Below, piece after piece: positions 36,118-45,186 of a DNA stretch of 64,000 nt. Source of the DNA: Chryseobacterium balustinum (GTDB lineage Bacteria; Bacteroidota; Bacteroidia; Flavobacteriales; Weeksellaceae); assembly GCF_900168205.1 (NCBI RefSeq), contig NZ_FUZE01000001.1:62001-126000 (forward strand). The letters are read 5' to 3'. The first letter of the stretch is position 1, and each line of letters opens with the position of its first letter. A model generated the notes under the pieces. The model saw only the letters and a list, made by a program, of their open reading frames with translations. It was not told the DNA's origin and made no database searches. A program made the position numbers and the translations under genes.

Positions 36118-36370
36118 TAATCAAATCTTCTACAATGATGAAATCTCCTTCTTCTTTACGCAAAGCAATACGACTTTTTTCGTCGCCAAATTCTATGTAA
36201 AGTGGCCCGTTAAACGGTGCCTGATAAAGAATTTTAAACAGAGTTTCGGGAAGAAGCCCCATTTCTATAATTTTGGTCGGCATGTTTAGGTTATCATTAT
36301 CATAGCCAATTATTTTCCCAATTTTATTTTTTGGAAAGCTGCTTAATGTATGTAATTGAATATCCTTCAA
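36104..36370 (-). CDS. feoA: Ferrous iron transport protein A
   Basis: 88 residues. SH3-like FeoA domain: MPTKIIEMGLLPETLFKILYQAPFNGPLYIEFGDEKSRIALRKEEG region with the hallmark IxEMGLxPG-like segment. A small cytoplasmic partner of FeoB. A TATATTTG box at 36391-36398 lies 20 bases upstream; no Fur-like palindrome was found by eye. Confidence 0.92.
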   Translation of the reverse strand: MKDIQLHTLSSFPKNKIGKIIGYDNDNLNMPTKIIEMGLLPETLFKILYQAPFNGPLYIEFGDEKSRIALRKEEGDFIIVEDLINAGK

Positions 36371-36390
36371 GACCCTATTTTTTGTGACTG

Positions 36391-36398
36391 CAAATATA
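36391..36398 (-). promoter_or_regulatory. -7 promoter element of the feo operon
   Basis: TATATTTG on the minus strand matches TANNTTTG; upstream -33 box is weak. Confidence 0.5.
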
Positions 36399-36480
36399 AC
36401 TATTTAAATTTAATCTAAATAACGCTACTTTTCATATTTAAAGGCAGTTAGAATTATCGTTTCTTCAATTATCTTACAAA

Positions 36481-36514
36481 ATAAACCCAAACACATCACT
36501 GCATTTGGGTTTAT
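36481..36514 (-). terminator. Terminator of the GLPGLI gene
   Basis: 11-bp perfect stem ATAAACCCAAA / TTTGGGTTTAT with a 12-base loop, about 30 bases past the stop. Confidence 0.8.
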
Positions 36515-36542
36515 TTTAAATATAATTAAGTTGAAATGAATG

Positions 36543-37478
36543 TTATTTTTTATCTTTTTCTTTACCTACTTTTTCAAGAGTACCAACGCTAATAGAATTT
36601 GCCTTTTCAATAGGGTTGTCATTGGCGTTATAGAAATCTTTATACATTTTCTCTTGCTTTTTCATCATATCTCCTATCGTCCCATCTGTTCCCGGCATTG
36701 GTTTAGACATTATTTCTTGCGACATCATAGGTCTTACAGAAGCAAAAGGATCTTTTTTGAAGTCATTAAAAGTCTTATCAAATTTTTCTCTCGTCAATTC
36801 TTTTGGTTTACCACCCGTTGCTTGCATTAGGCTTTCGATATAAGAAAACTCGTTGTATTCTTTTATTTTTTTATTTCCTTGTAATACCCAAGAATAATTT
36901 TTGTCGGTATCTTCAATTTTTACAATTAAACCAGGAAGTCCACTGAATTTATATGGGCCGTCCTGAAAAGGAATGTCTGAAGAAAACCAAGCCGTCCAAG
37001 TTCTTCCTCCATATTGGGCAGTTGCTTTTTGCGTGTTGTATTCACCAATTTTTTGCTTTTCGTTTGAGATCTTCCAATTAAGTTTCAGATCTTCAGTGTA
37101 AGCAATATTTACCGGAGTCATTCCATTCGCTACTTTATCGACATACTCCACTTTCATGCTTGGGTAAAATTTGTGGATTCTTGCCGAAAACTTTGGTGTT
37201 TTAAGTGATTTTGAAAGATCCTTATAAACTCCCGCTTTTTGCATTGCTTCCATTTCTATTTTTGTGATAGAATCCTGGGAAATCACAGTGTAATCCTGAT
37301 AAACAGATCTGTTTTTATCTGTAATATCAAGCACTGTAATTACTTTATCAACCTTAGCAGAATCTTGTTTTGGCTTGAAGGTAAGTTCGTAAAAAAAGCG
37401 GTTTGAGCTTTCTTTTGATTCTTGTGCATTTGCAATAGCAAAAATGGCAACAAATAGTATTGAAAATATATTTTTCAT
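36543..37478 (-). CDS. GLPGLI family protein
   Basis: 311 residues. Signal peptide (about 1-18, FSILFVAIFAIANAQ), then the family's central FSGLPGLIVKIED motif (about 174-186) preceded by TAWFSSDIPFQDGPYK. Probably periplasmic. The family is confined to Bacteroidetes and commonly sits next to TonB-family receptors; one such gene (38169-40901) lies on the same strand, but with an opposing DinB gene in between. Confidence 0.9.
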   Translation of the reverse strand: MKNIFSILFVAIFAIANAQESKESSNRFFYELTFKPKQDSAKVDKVITVLDITDKNRSVYQDYTVISQDSITKIEMEAMQKAGVYKDLSKSLKTPKFSARIHKFYPSMKVEYVDKVANGMTPVNIAYTEDLKLNWKISNEKQKIGEYNTQKATAQYGGRTWTAWFSSDIPFQDGPYKFSGLPGLIVKIEDTDKNYSWVLQGNKKIKEYNEFSYIESLMQATGGKPKELTREKFDKTFNDFKKDPFASVRPMMSQEIMSKPMPGTDGTIGDMMKKQEKMYKDFYNANDNPIEKANSISVGTLEKVGKEKDKK

Positions 37479-37608
37479 TATATAAAGGTTTATTCAATTA
37501 GTTTGCATTAGTTGTTTTTTGTTACAGATGTTTTTAATCTTTTATTTAAAAAATAAATTTTCGTTCTTTTAAAAGTTTTAAATTTAAGCTCACCTAAACA
37601 AATATTAT

Positions 37609-38106
37609 ATGGATACCTTAAAACAATTAAGAAACGAGCTTGAAGCGGAGTATCAAACCACAAAACGATTTTTAGAAATATTTCCAGATGACAAGAATGA
37701 TTACGCACCGCATCCTAAAAGTATGAAAATGATGCATCTCGCTACCCACATTTCGGAAGTCTTTGGTTGGCCAGGATTTATGCTGAATTCTTCAGAACTT
37801 GATTTTGCCAAAAGCGGGATGGAACCAAAACATCTTACCACAAAAGATGAACTTTTAAAGGTTTTAGAAGAAAACCATAAAGCAAGTCAGGAAGTATTAG
37901 AAAAAGCATCTGAAAATGATTTAGAACCAAGATGGGCTTTGAAAAATGATGGCCATGAATTGGCTTCGTGGACAAAATATGAAGCTATCCGTCACAGTTT
38001 AAACCAAATTTCGCATCATAGAGCGCAATTGGGAGTTTATTACAGATTAAATGACATTGAACTACCCGGAAGTTATGGACCAACTGCAGATAACCCTAAT
38101 TTTTAA
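37609..38106 (+). CDS. DinB family protein
   Basis: 165 residues. Four-helix bundle with His ligands for a metal: MMHLATHISEVFGWPG (about 41-56) and the C-terminal ISHHRAQLGVYYRL (about 133-146). DinB-like proteins are metal-dependent thiol transferases or damage-responsive; substrate unknown. It faces the two flanking minus-strand genes. Confidence 0.88.
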   Translation: MDTLKQLRNELEAEYQTTKRFLEIFPDDKNDYAPHPKSMKMMHLATHISEVFGWPGFMLNSSELDFAKSGMEPKHLTTKDELLKVLEENHKASQEVLEKASENDLEPRWALKNDGHELASWTKYEAIRHSLNQISHHRAQLGVYYRLNDIELPGSYGPTADNPNF

Positions 38107-38135
38107 AGTAAATCTTCAAAGGATTTTAAAACAAA

Positions 38136-38160
38136 AAACCAATCTCGGTGAGATTGGTTT
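38136..38160. terminator. Bidirectional terminator between DinB and the TonB-family gene
   Basis: 10-bp stem AAACCAATCT / AGATTGGTTT with a 5-base loop and flanking A and T runs. Confidence 0.88.
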
Positions 38161-38168
38161 TTTCATTA

Positions 38169-40901
38169 TTATTTAAAATTGAATTTTACAGCGAGCATTA
38201 CCTGGCTCGGTCTTAGCTGCATGGTTGTTTGCGTAATTGTTGCATCCGCAACACTGATTCTTTCAAAAACTTTTTTGTCGGCAATATTCATCCACTTCAA
38301 TTCGAAATCGACTTTCTTAGCAGACCAACTGAATTGATATGATATATCAAAGAAACCATTATTCAATTTGGTATCCCCTAAATTTGAGTTAATCTGATCC
38401 CAATAGAAACCAACCGTATGATTTTCTAAAGGATAGAAAAACACATTCAGATTATGACTATAGTTCTCTGTTTTGCCAAGATCATTAGTGATAATTCCGT
38501 TTGATTGTTTATTCCAAGTTTTAGTAAAATTAAAATCTACACTCATCCATGAGAAATAGGTATTATTAAATTTAAATCCCAATGCATTAGATAAATTTTT
38601 ATTATCTAAAAATTCATTATTTCTTAATGACTGTGATATTGTTGTTGATTGATTAAAAGTAACAGAGGCATTTGTTTTGAATTTTGGGAAGTATTTTCCA
38701 ACTTCTCCATATGAACTGTTTGTTTCTCTTTTGTTTTCTCTTTCAATATATTCTACAACACTGAAACCTAAATCATTCACAGCACTCGAAGCCAATAGAT
38801 TATTTTTCGTGTCACTAATTCTATAACCTACGTTGAAAAAAAGGTTATTCAAAGGATTTCTGTATTCCAATCTTGCCCCTCCGCTTTTAGTATTAGTTTG
38901 AGGAATCGGATTTTTGGGATTCATTACATTAAATCCACTCGGACTTGTTAAAACATACCCAGCATAAGCTGTTTGAATATCTCCGAAGTTATTGCTAATA
39001 TTTCCATTAATACTTGCTTTAAAGAATGAAGCAAAACCATATTGCGCAAAAATATTAGGAGTAAATGTCGTTTTATTTAATGTTTTAGAAACATTTCTAA
39101 ATGCATCTTCTGCCTTAATATTATTAAAATTTACAGGAAAACTAGCCCAAACATTCCATGCATCTGATTTATAATTTGCGGTGACCGATGCACGTGGCGT
39201 AATTTCAGTAAACTTCAGATCATTTTCATATGAAGCATCATTAAAATTAAGTGGAATATCGTCTTTTATAAGTGGGTTAGGAATCGCCGTTCCTTGAAAG
39301 TTAGTATTAAGCCTATCTGTTGAAAAATCAATTCCAACTTCCGGAGTAAATGTCCATCCTTTAGTTGTAAAACTAATATTTGCGGAATGTGATGTATCGA
39401 GTGTTCTAATTCTGAAATCTTGTAAAGCCCTACTACCAGATGCAAAGTTAATGTTTGTAATGGTGTCTTTAACTAGATTTTTATATGGTAACTGTAAATA
39501 ATTTGATGGTGAAATTTCTAAAGTCTGTCTGTCATCTTGATAATTTATGTATGACTTTAGATTCACCATTTTTTCTTTCCACGGAATAATTGTACTTAAT
39601 GAGTTTTGGAATGATGAAGTTGGTGACTGTACGCTCTCGTTTCCAGATCTGTAACCAATTCTGTCATTTCTTTCTGCAAAAGCTCTATCTCCATTCCAAA
39701 ACTGAGAAAATGTAGTCGTGTTTTTGAAAAATCCTTTCTTTGCATTTTTAGTGAAAATTAATTCACCTTTTAATTTATCTGTATAGAAATTATTAAGAAA
39801 TCTAGTATTATATTGTGTTCCTTGTTGAAAATCTCTTGTAACACTATTAGATTCTCTTTCTACAACATTATTGGTATAATTTGCATTTGCTTTCAGTTCC
39901 CATTCTTTCTTGCTATCGATATTGGTTAAATAATTAGCTGAAAGATAATGTACATTATTAAATAAATATCTTTTAACTGGTAAATTTGGTACTGACGCAT
40001 TTTCTACACCCAACCAGTTATTTTGTGAAGCATTTCCTCTTCTGCCTTCCCAAGAACTTCCGAAAGCTAAAATATTTCCTTCATTTTCTACCTGCTCTCC
40101 CATATTATTGGTCTTGTAATTAACAACCCATTGCTGCTTTTTACTGAAAAACATTGGTGTTAATTTCAAATTCCAAAGCCATGGGTCTCCAAAACCAGAA
40201 CCTACTTCGCCTCTACCCGTCATCGTTACGGATTTTTTAAGTTTGATATTGATAGCTGCTGCATCAGAAGGAATTTTTCCCTGCAACATTTTTACAGGTT
40301 GGTGATTTTCTAAAACTTCAAGCTTTGCGACTGCATCTTTTGGTAATGAGTTGGTAATTGTTCCATAGCCTCCTTCCATTAAATCTTTACCTTCAACATA
40401 GAATTTATTAATTGCATTTCCTTGATAAAGAATTGTACCGTCGGTTTTCACTTCAATACCAGGAATTTTTTTCATTACATCTGCCAAAGTACGATCGCTT
40501 TTGTTGTCGAAAGCTTTCAGATCATAAGCAATCGTATCGCCTCTCGAAGTAATCATCTTTGTTTTCAGCTGTACTTCTTTTATTTCGGTAGCTTCAGACT
40601 GTAATTTAAATGTAAGCGTCTGATCGCTGTTGCTGATTTGTTTTGTAATCGGTTTTTGGTTAAAAGCTTTTACTTTTAAATCTACATTTGATTCTGAAGA
40701 AGTAAATGAAACTTTGTATTCTCCTTTCGAATTGGTAATTCCATAGGCAAGAATTGCGTCTTTTCCCGGTTCTTCAATCGTTACGCTTGCGCTTGGTATC
40801 GCCACCCCATCTTCATCAGTAATTTTCCCGGAAACCGTTTTTTGGGCAAACGTGATCACGGAGAAAAAAACCATCAGGAAAAGGTAAATTTTTCTTTTCA
40901 T
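38169..40901 (-). CDS. Outer-membrane beta-barrel protein, TonB-dependent receptor type
   Basis: 910 residues. Signal peptide (about 1-19), a carboxypeptidase-regulatory-like Ig fold (about 21-100, VSGKITDEDGVAIPSASVTIEEPG), then a plug-like domain (about 110-225, ADVMKKIPGIEVKTDGTILYQGNAINKFYVEGKDL) and a large barrel ending in MLAVKFNFK with a terminal Phe-x-Lys. A classic TonB box is not evident. Typical of SusC-like or OMP_b-brl_3 proteins; ligand unknown. Long leader of about 170 bases with a TATGTTTG box at 41077-41084. Confidence 0.85.
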   Translation of the reverse strand: MKRKIYLFLMVFFSVITFAQKTVSGKITDEDGVAIPSASVTIEEPGKDAILAYGITNSKGEYKVSFTSSESNVDLKVKAFNQKPITKQISNSDQTLTFKLQSEATEIKEVQLKTKMITSRGDTIAYDLKAFDNKSDRTLADVMKKIPGIEVKTDGTILYQGNAINKFYVEGKDLMEGGYGTITNSLPKDAVAKLEVLENHQPVKMLQGKIPSDAAAINIKLKKSVTMTGRGEVGSGFGDPWLWNLKLTPMFFSKKQQWVVNYKTNNMGEQVENEGNILAFGSSWEGRRGNASQNNWLGVENASVPNLPVKRYLFNNVHYLSANYLTNIDSKKEWELKANANYTNNVVERESNSVTRDFQQGTQYNTRFLNNFYTDKLKGELIFTKNAKKGFFKNTTTFSQFWNGDRAFAERNDRIGYRSGNESVQSPTSSFQNSLSTIIPWKEKMVNLKSYINYQDDRQTLEISPSNYLQLPYKNLVKDTITNINFASGSRALQDFRIRTLDTSHSANISFTTKGWTFTPEVGIDFSTDRLNTNFQGTAIPNPLIKDDIPLNFNDASYENDLKFTEITPRASVTANYKSDAWNVWASFPVNFNNIKAEDAFRNVSKTLNKTTFTPNIFAQYGFASFFKASINGNISNNFGDIQTAYAGYVLTSPSGFNVMNPKNPIPQTNTKSGGARLEYRNPLNNLFFNVGYRISDTKNNLLASSAVNDLGFSVVEYIERENKRETNSSYGEVGKYFPKFKTNASVTFNQSTTISQSLRNNEFLDNKNLSNALGFKFNNTYFSWMSVDFNFTKTWNKQSNGIITNDLGKTENYSHNLNVFFYPLENHTVGFYWDQINSNLGDTKLNNGFFDISYQFSWSAKKVDFELKWMNIADKKVFERISVADATITQTTMQLRPSQVMLAVKFNFK

Positions 40902-41344
40902 ATCTATATTTTTAAAGAGTATTTGGAATCGCAGAATCTTAATTCATGAGGGTATTTTCCATTCACAGCGATTTCAAAATTTATTATTTGAGTAATTAGT
41001 TATTTATTAATGTGTTTTGTTACACATTTTAGAGATATAATTTTATTAAAAAAGTTAAATCTCTTTTTATACCTACAAACATAGTGATAAATTGTATTCA
41101 TTTTATATTCTTTTAAATTTTAACATATTTTTATGCCATTAACCTCAAAAAAATAACTGTAAATTCACAAATCCATGAATAAAAACAAAGATTTAGTCTA
41201 CTAAAATATCGTTCAAACAATTTAAATTAATATCATCTTTATTTCGACTTAATAAAAATGTGATTAAGGTCATAGATTAAAAACATCTTAAATCATTTTC
41301 CGTAAGTAAATATTTAATAATTTTGTAATATAAAATTTACAAAA
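40902..41344. other. Divergent promoter region of the receptor and cupin-like genes
   Basis: 443 bases without a gene. It contains a minus-strand TATGTTTG box (41077-41084), an AATGTGT/ACACATT inverted repeat with a 6-base loop at 41009-41028 in the predicted receptor leader, and a plus-strand TAATTTTG box at 41318-41325. Confidence 0.55.
41318..41325 (+). promoter_or_regulatory. -7 promoter element of the cupin-like gene
   Basis: TAATTTTG matches TANNTTTG, 19 bases before the ATG. Confidence 0.5.
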
Positions 41345-42229
41345 ATGGGGGTTATTCTAAAGCCTATAGATATTGTTGACGATATTACTCAAGAAGAGTT
41401 CCGCGAGAAATATCTGATCCCAAGAAAGCCGGTGGTGATAAAAAATATGGCCAGAAAATGGCCAGCCTATCAAAAATGGACGATGGACTATGTGAAAGAA
41501 GTGGTAGGGGATATTACAGTTCCTTTATACGACAGCAAAAAAGCTGATCCGGCCGCTCCCATTAACACGCCGACTACCGAGATGAAATTTGCAGATTACA
41601 TAGATCTCATCCAAAGAGAGCCTACCGATTTACGAATTTTCTTTTTTGATCCTATCAAACATGCATCGAAATTGCTTGATGAATATATCCCGCCAAAAGA
41701 ATTGATGGGTGGGTTTCTAGATAAATATCCTTCTATGTTTTTTGGAGGGAAAGGTTCGGTAACGTTTTTACACTTCGATATCGATTTAGCCCATATCTTC
41801 CATACCCATTTTAATGGGAGAAAACATGTGCTACTTTTTGAATACAAATGGAAAGACAGGCTTTATAAATTGCCTTATACAACCTATGCTTTAGAAGATT
41901 ATGATATTTCAAATCCTGATTTTGAGAAATTCCCGGCATTGGATGGTGTGGAAGGAATTGAATGTTTTCTAGAACATGGTGATACTTTATTTATGCCAAC
42001 CGGATGGTGGCACTGGATGAAATATCTTGACGGAAGTTTCTCTCTTTCTCTTCGTGCGTGGGATAAATCCTGGGCTGTAAAAGCCAATTCTTTGTGGAAT
42101 CTTACTGTTCAAAGAAATTTTGACAATATTATGAAGGGCCAATTCAAAAAGAAATACATGGATTGGAAAGAGAAAAAGGCTGTCGAAAGAGCCAATTACG
42201 CTTTGAAAAGAGGATTACCAAAAAAATAG
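41345..42229 (+). CDS. Cupin-like (JmjC-type) Fe(II)/2-oxoglutarate oxygenase
   Basis: 294 residues. Cupin_8/JmjC fold: metal ligands HFDID (about 139-143) and the distal His of PTGWWHWMKYLDGSFSLSLR (about 217-236), with KHVLLFEYKW between. Relatives hydroxylate amino-acid side chains or tRNA bases; substrate here is unknown. Basic C-terminal tail (FKKKYMDWKEKKAVERANYALKRG). Terminated by a strong hairpin. Confidence 0.85.
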   Translation: MGVILKPIDIVDDITQEEFREKYLIPRKPVVIKNMARKWPAYQKWTMDYVKEVVGDITVPLYDSKKADPAAPINTPTTEMKFADYIDLIQREPTDLRIFFFDPIKHASKLLDEYIPPKELMGGFLDKYPSMFFGGKGSVTFLHFDIDLAHIFHTHFNGRKHVLLFEYKWKDRLYKLPYTTYALEDYDISNPDFEKFPALDGVEGIECFLEHGDTLFMPTGWWHWMKYLDGSFSLSLRAWDKSWAVKANSLWNLTVQRNFDNIMKGQFKKKYMDWKEKKAVERANYALKRGLPKK

Positions 42230-42230
42230 A

Positions 42231-42260
42231 AAAATACGCTTCAAAATTGAAGCGTATTTT
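42231..42260. terminator. Bidirectional terminator
   Basis: 13-bp stem (AAAATACGCTTCA / TGAAGCGTATTTT) with a 4-base loop between convergent genes. Confidence 0.9.
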
Positions 42261-43010
42261 TTATTTCAATTTAATATCGCAATTATTTCGACCTTTTTCA
42301 TTTGGATATAAATTCGGAAGCAAGTCGCTCTGCCAGAATTCTTTAGTTTCAACGTTCATTATCGACAATGCGCCTGTAAAAGCAGCGTCTGTATCAAGAT
42401 TCCAAACATTGGCTTTATTCACAGGTTTATCAATTCCTAAATGCAAAGTCGGTGTATGACCAATGAAAATTTCCTTATACAGAAGCAATCTCTTAGGATA
42501 AAGTTCTGAGTTTTTTGATAACTTCTTATCCATTGCAACCGCAGTTTCCCATAAGGTTCTATCCCAACGATAATTACTTGAATAAACTTCTTTTTCAGGA
42601 CCGTGCATCGAAGAATAACCTGCATGAATAAACAAACGGTCTTCTTCATCAACATAATAATTTTTCATCTTTTGAAAAAATTCCAGGTGAATTTCCAGCT
42701 CTTCCAAAGAATATTCAGAATAACTGTCAACTGTACTTTGTCCGCCGTTGAAAAGCCATACATCGGGAGCATTTCCGAAATATAACCAATCTTCCGTCCA
42801 TGCATCATGATTTCCCTTGATAAAAATACATTCCTGTTTTTTGGAAAGTTCGATTAAAAATTGAATGACTTGAGAAGATTCATTCCAACCATCAACATAA
42901 TCTCCAAGAAAAATTAATTTATCATTTTCGGTAACATTAGCTCTTTCCAAGACTTGTTTCAAAGCTTTGAAACCACCGTGAATGTCACCTATTGCGAATG
43001 TTCTTTTCAT
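42261..43010 (-). CDS. Metallophosphoesterase (PP2A-like / ApaH-like)
   Basis: 249 residues. All five motifs of the fold: GDIHG (about 7-11), GDYVDG (about 36-41), GNHD (about 66-69), a His in IHAGYS (about 117-122) and GHTPT (about 188-192). Bacterial relatives dephosphorylate Ser/Thr proteins or cleave Ap4A; this one cannot be assigned. Confidence 0.92.
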   Translation of the reverse strand: MKRTFAIGDIHGGFKALKQVLERANVTENDKLIFLGDYVDGWNESSQVIQFLIELSKKQECIFIKGNHDAWTEDWLYFGNAPDVWLFNGGQSTVDSYSEYSLEELEIHLEFFQKMKNYYVDEEDRLFIHAGYSSMHGPEKEVYSSNYRWDRTLWETAVAMDKKLSKNSELYPKRLLLYKEIFIGHTPTLHLGIDKPVNKANVWNLDTDAAFTGALSIMNVETKEFWQSDLLPNLYPNEKGRNNCDIKLK

Positions 43011-43086
43011 TTAAATATTTTATAAAACCTTAATGAAATTTTTTTTTGATTTTTTTAGACTTCAAATTTAATTTTGCATAAAAAAA

Positions 43087-43112
43087 CCCCTAAACGTTAA
43101 TACTTTTAGGGG
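43087..43112 (-). terminator. Terminator of the double-glycine peptide gene
   Basis: Stem CCCCTAAA / TTTAGGGG with a loop of about 10 bases, followed on the minus strand by a T-rich run, 24 bases after the stop. Confidence 0.8.
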
Positions 43113-43135
43113 GGGCTATTTTCTTTATTTCCTAA

Positions 43136-43330
43136 TTAAAAAGCATACCAACGTCCACATTTATTAATGCAAAATGGTTCAAAGTCAGGATCTATGGCAG
43201 CAGCTTGAAGGCATGTTGCCTCATTAGTGTAATATGGCTTACCTGAACCCCACCAAGATACACAATCTGGTGTAATTCCTCCTTTAATTGATTTTAAATT
43301 TTCTCTTGAGATTTTGTTTAATTTTTTCAT
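43136..43330 (-). CDS. Double-glycine leader peptide (bacteriocin-like), 64 aa
   Basis: Leader MKKLNKISRENLKSIKGG is a textbook substrate for C39-peptidase ABC exporters, with the processing site after GG at residue 18. The mature 46 residues hold four Cys (DCVSWW, ATC, FC, KC) and end CGRWYAF. The leader is close to that of the peptide at 1601-1753 but the mature parts are unrelated. No export or immunity gene is adjacent. A small TATCCG/CGGATA hairpin (43357-43373) lies in the upstream region. Confidence 0.82.
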   Translation of the reverse strand: MKKLNKISRENLKSIKGGITPDCVSWWGSGKPYYTNEATCLQAAAIDPDFEPFCINKCGRWYAF

Positions 43331-43462
43331 AATGATTTTGTTTGATTTTCCTACTCTATCCGGTTTTCGGATATCCCGATATTAATACACTAATATATGA
43401 AATACATTATAACAAAATCAAAAAAAAATTATTGATAGTTTTAATTTTACTATTCGTCTTTA

Positions 43463-44005
43463 TTATTGCGAAATGTATTTAATATCTACAAAATCTGTCA
43501 GCCAAACATTATTTTCTGAAAGATAAAATTCTATTCCATCATCAAACATTTTTTCAGTATTGATGGTTAAAATAATCGGTTTTCCGTGACGCATCCCCAC
43601 TTTTGTTGCGGTTTCTTTGTCCTCACTCAAATGAACATGCTTTCGACTTCTTTTCTCAATTCCGTTTTCTAAAATAGAATCGATATTACTTTGAGCTGTT
43701 CCATGATATAAAAATTCAGGTGGTTTCTGTGAAATTAAAGCCAGATTAATATCAATAGAATGACCTTGATTTGCTCTGATTCTTGTTTTATCTTCATTAA
43801 AAATAAACCGTTTTTTATCATTAGTTTCTACAATTTCATCCAATTCTTCAAAGGTAAAACCTTGAGAATCGTTTGTAGATTTTGCAATTAATTCATCAAC
43901 ATTTGCCCATCCGTTTTCATCCAAATTCAAATTGATAAGTTCGGGATGATGCCTGAGAACGTAGCTCAGGAATTTGCTTGTTTTTTTCTTATGTTGTTCG
44001 TTCAT
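43463..44005 (-). CDS. kptA: RNA 2'-phosphotransferase, Tpt1/KptA family
   Basis: 180 residues, full length. Removes a 2'-phosphate from RNA by transferring it to NAD, making ADP-ribose 1'',2''-cyclic phosphate. Seen: KFLSYVLRHHPE (about 11-22, with the conserved RH), RANQGHSI (about 77-84), LYHGTAQ (about 99-105) and GKPIILTIN. Bacteria lack the tRNA-splicing pathway in which Tpt1 acts, so the real substrate is an open question; other options are capping or removal of ADP-ribose from RNA. Last gene of the ADP-ribose operon; overlaps its predecessor by 4 bases. Confidence 0.92.
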   Translation of the reverse strand: MNEQHKKKTSKFLSYVLRHHPELINLNLDENGWANVDELIAKSTNDSQGFTFEELDEIVETNDKKRFIFNEDKTRIRANQGHSIDINLALISQKPPEFLYHGTAQSNIDSILENGIEKRSRKHVHLSEDKETATKVGMRHGKPIILTINTEKMFDDGIEFYLSENNVWLTDFVDIKYISQ

Positions 44006-45186
44006 GGTTTTTGTTCTAAAATATTAAGAATGTTTTGAACGTTAAAATAATCTTGTTTTAAATTTTCGAAAATCTCTTTTTCATCTTTATTTAATCTTGC
44101 TAAAAGAGCTTTCTGTTGGTAATAATATTCCTCAAAGTTATCATTCTCATTTTCCATTTTTCTTTCTAATTCCAAATATTTTTTAATTTCATCTTCTGTA
44201 CAATTATATGAAAGTAGCTTCACTTTATTATACCAATTAGAATCGTATTCACCATCTTCTTTCACTTCTCTCTGAATCTTTTCTATTTTTATCTTATTTT
44301 CTCCCGAAGTTTCCCAATTATTTAATTTCCTCCATAATAAATCATAAATAATTCCTTCACCTAACTCCCCACTATCTGAAAAACTATTGCGAATAAATTC
44401 TTCAAGATTATTTAAAAATAATTCATTCTTGTTTCCATGCAAGAAAAGATTCCTAAGGTACATTCCATATCCGAAGTGTAAAGCAGAATCACCACCAAAA
44501 TATCCAAGCCTTGACGCAAGAGATATATTCTTTAAAGATTTTGTACTTTCTTCGCTTAAATCTTCATTTATTAAAAAATCAACAGCCTCTTCTACAGAAT
44601 TCAGATTCCTTCGTTTTTCTTTCATCTTTATTGAAATAACCTCATCTTCCCTAACCATATCTTCTATTTGTTTTCTTATTTCTTCGTCTGTAAATTTTTG
44701 AGGTTCTTGCTCTTTTACAATTACTGTATTAAAAAGATCAGCTAAGATTATTTCTCTTGAATTAGTTTCGAGAAATGTCTCCATTCTGTGTTTGAAAAAA
44801 TATAATTCTTCCTCTACAATCATTTTTATTTTGGCACAATCTGCATTCTGAAGATCTTTTCCGAAAACATTTTCAATTTTAATTTTATCAATTAAAGAAT
44901 GATTAAAGGTGTTCGTTTTCACTTCTGAAAGTCCACCAAACTCTGTCGGATTTTCATCAGGATGAGAATCTTTATACTCTGAAAAGCGAATCCAATCACA
45001 ATCTATCTTTGCTGTAACTAAAATATTTTCGGTATACTCTATTGAAGTCTCCGCAAATTTTTCAATGCTTTCCTTATTAAATGTAAAAGGAATTTCATAG
45101 AACGGAAGTTTTGTAAAGTTATTTTTAGCAAGAAACTCCAGATCTTTCAATGTAAGCAATACGTAGAATGTGATTATTTTCTTCAT
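44002..45186 (-). CDS. DUF6794 domain-containing protein
   Basis: 394 residues without signal peptide. The N-terminal 190 residues are not recognised and include KIDCDWIRFSEYK. The central part (about 190-285: SVEEAVDFLIN then GDSALHFGYGMYLRNLFLHGN and GIIYDLLWRKLN) matches the DUF6794 pattern (short helical domain with a conserved ALHFGxGMxxRN core). The C-terminus is highly charged. Function unknown. It overlaps both neighbours (ATGA-type, 4 bases), so it is fully part of the operon. Confidence 0.65.
   Translation of the reverse strand: MKKIITFYVLLTLKDLEFLAKNNFTKLPFYEIPFTFNKESIEKFAETSIEYTENILVTAKIDCDWIRFSEYKDSHPDENPTEFGGLSEVKTNTFNHSLIDKIKIENVFGKDLQNADCAKIKMIVEEELYFFKHRMETFLETNSREIILADLFNTVIVKEQEPQKFTDEEIRKQIEDMVREDEVISIKMKEKRRNLNSVEEAVDFLINEDLSEESTKSLKNISLASRLGYFGGDSALHFGYGMYLRNLFLHGNKNELFLNNLEEFIRNSFSDSGELGEGIIYDLLWRKLNNWETSGENKIKIEKIQREVKEDGEYDSNWYNKVKLLSYNCTEDEIKKYLELERKMENENDNFEEYYYQQKALLARLNKDEKEIFENLKQDYFNVQNILNILEQKP

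Noticed and set aside
41012..41025. GTGTTTTGTTACAC resembles the ADP-ribose operon operator.
   Set aside because: The arms are one base closer (14 instead of 15) and the conserved TTA/TAC inner bases do not align, so it is listed only as a separate inverted repeat.
43380..43400. AATACACTAAT upstream of the double-glycine peptide looks like half of operator A.
   Set aside because: Only one half-site is present and the other arm is missing; likely chance in AT-rich DNA.
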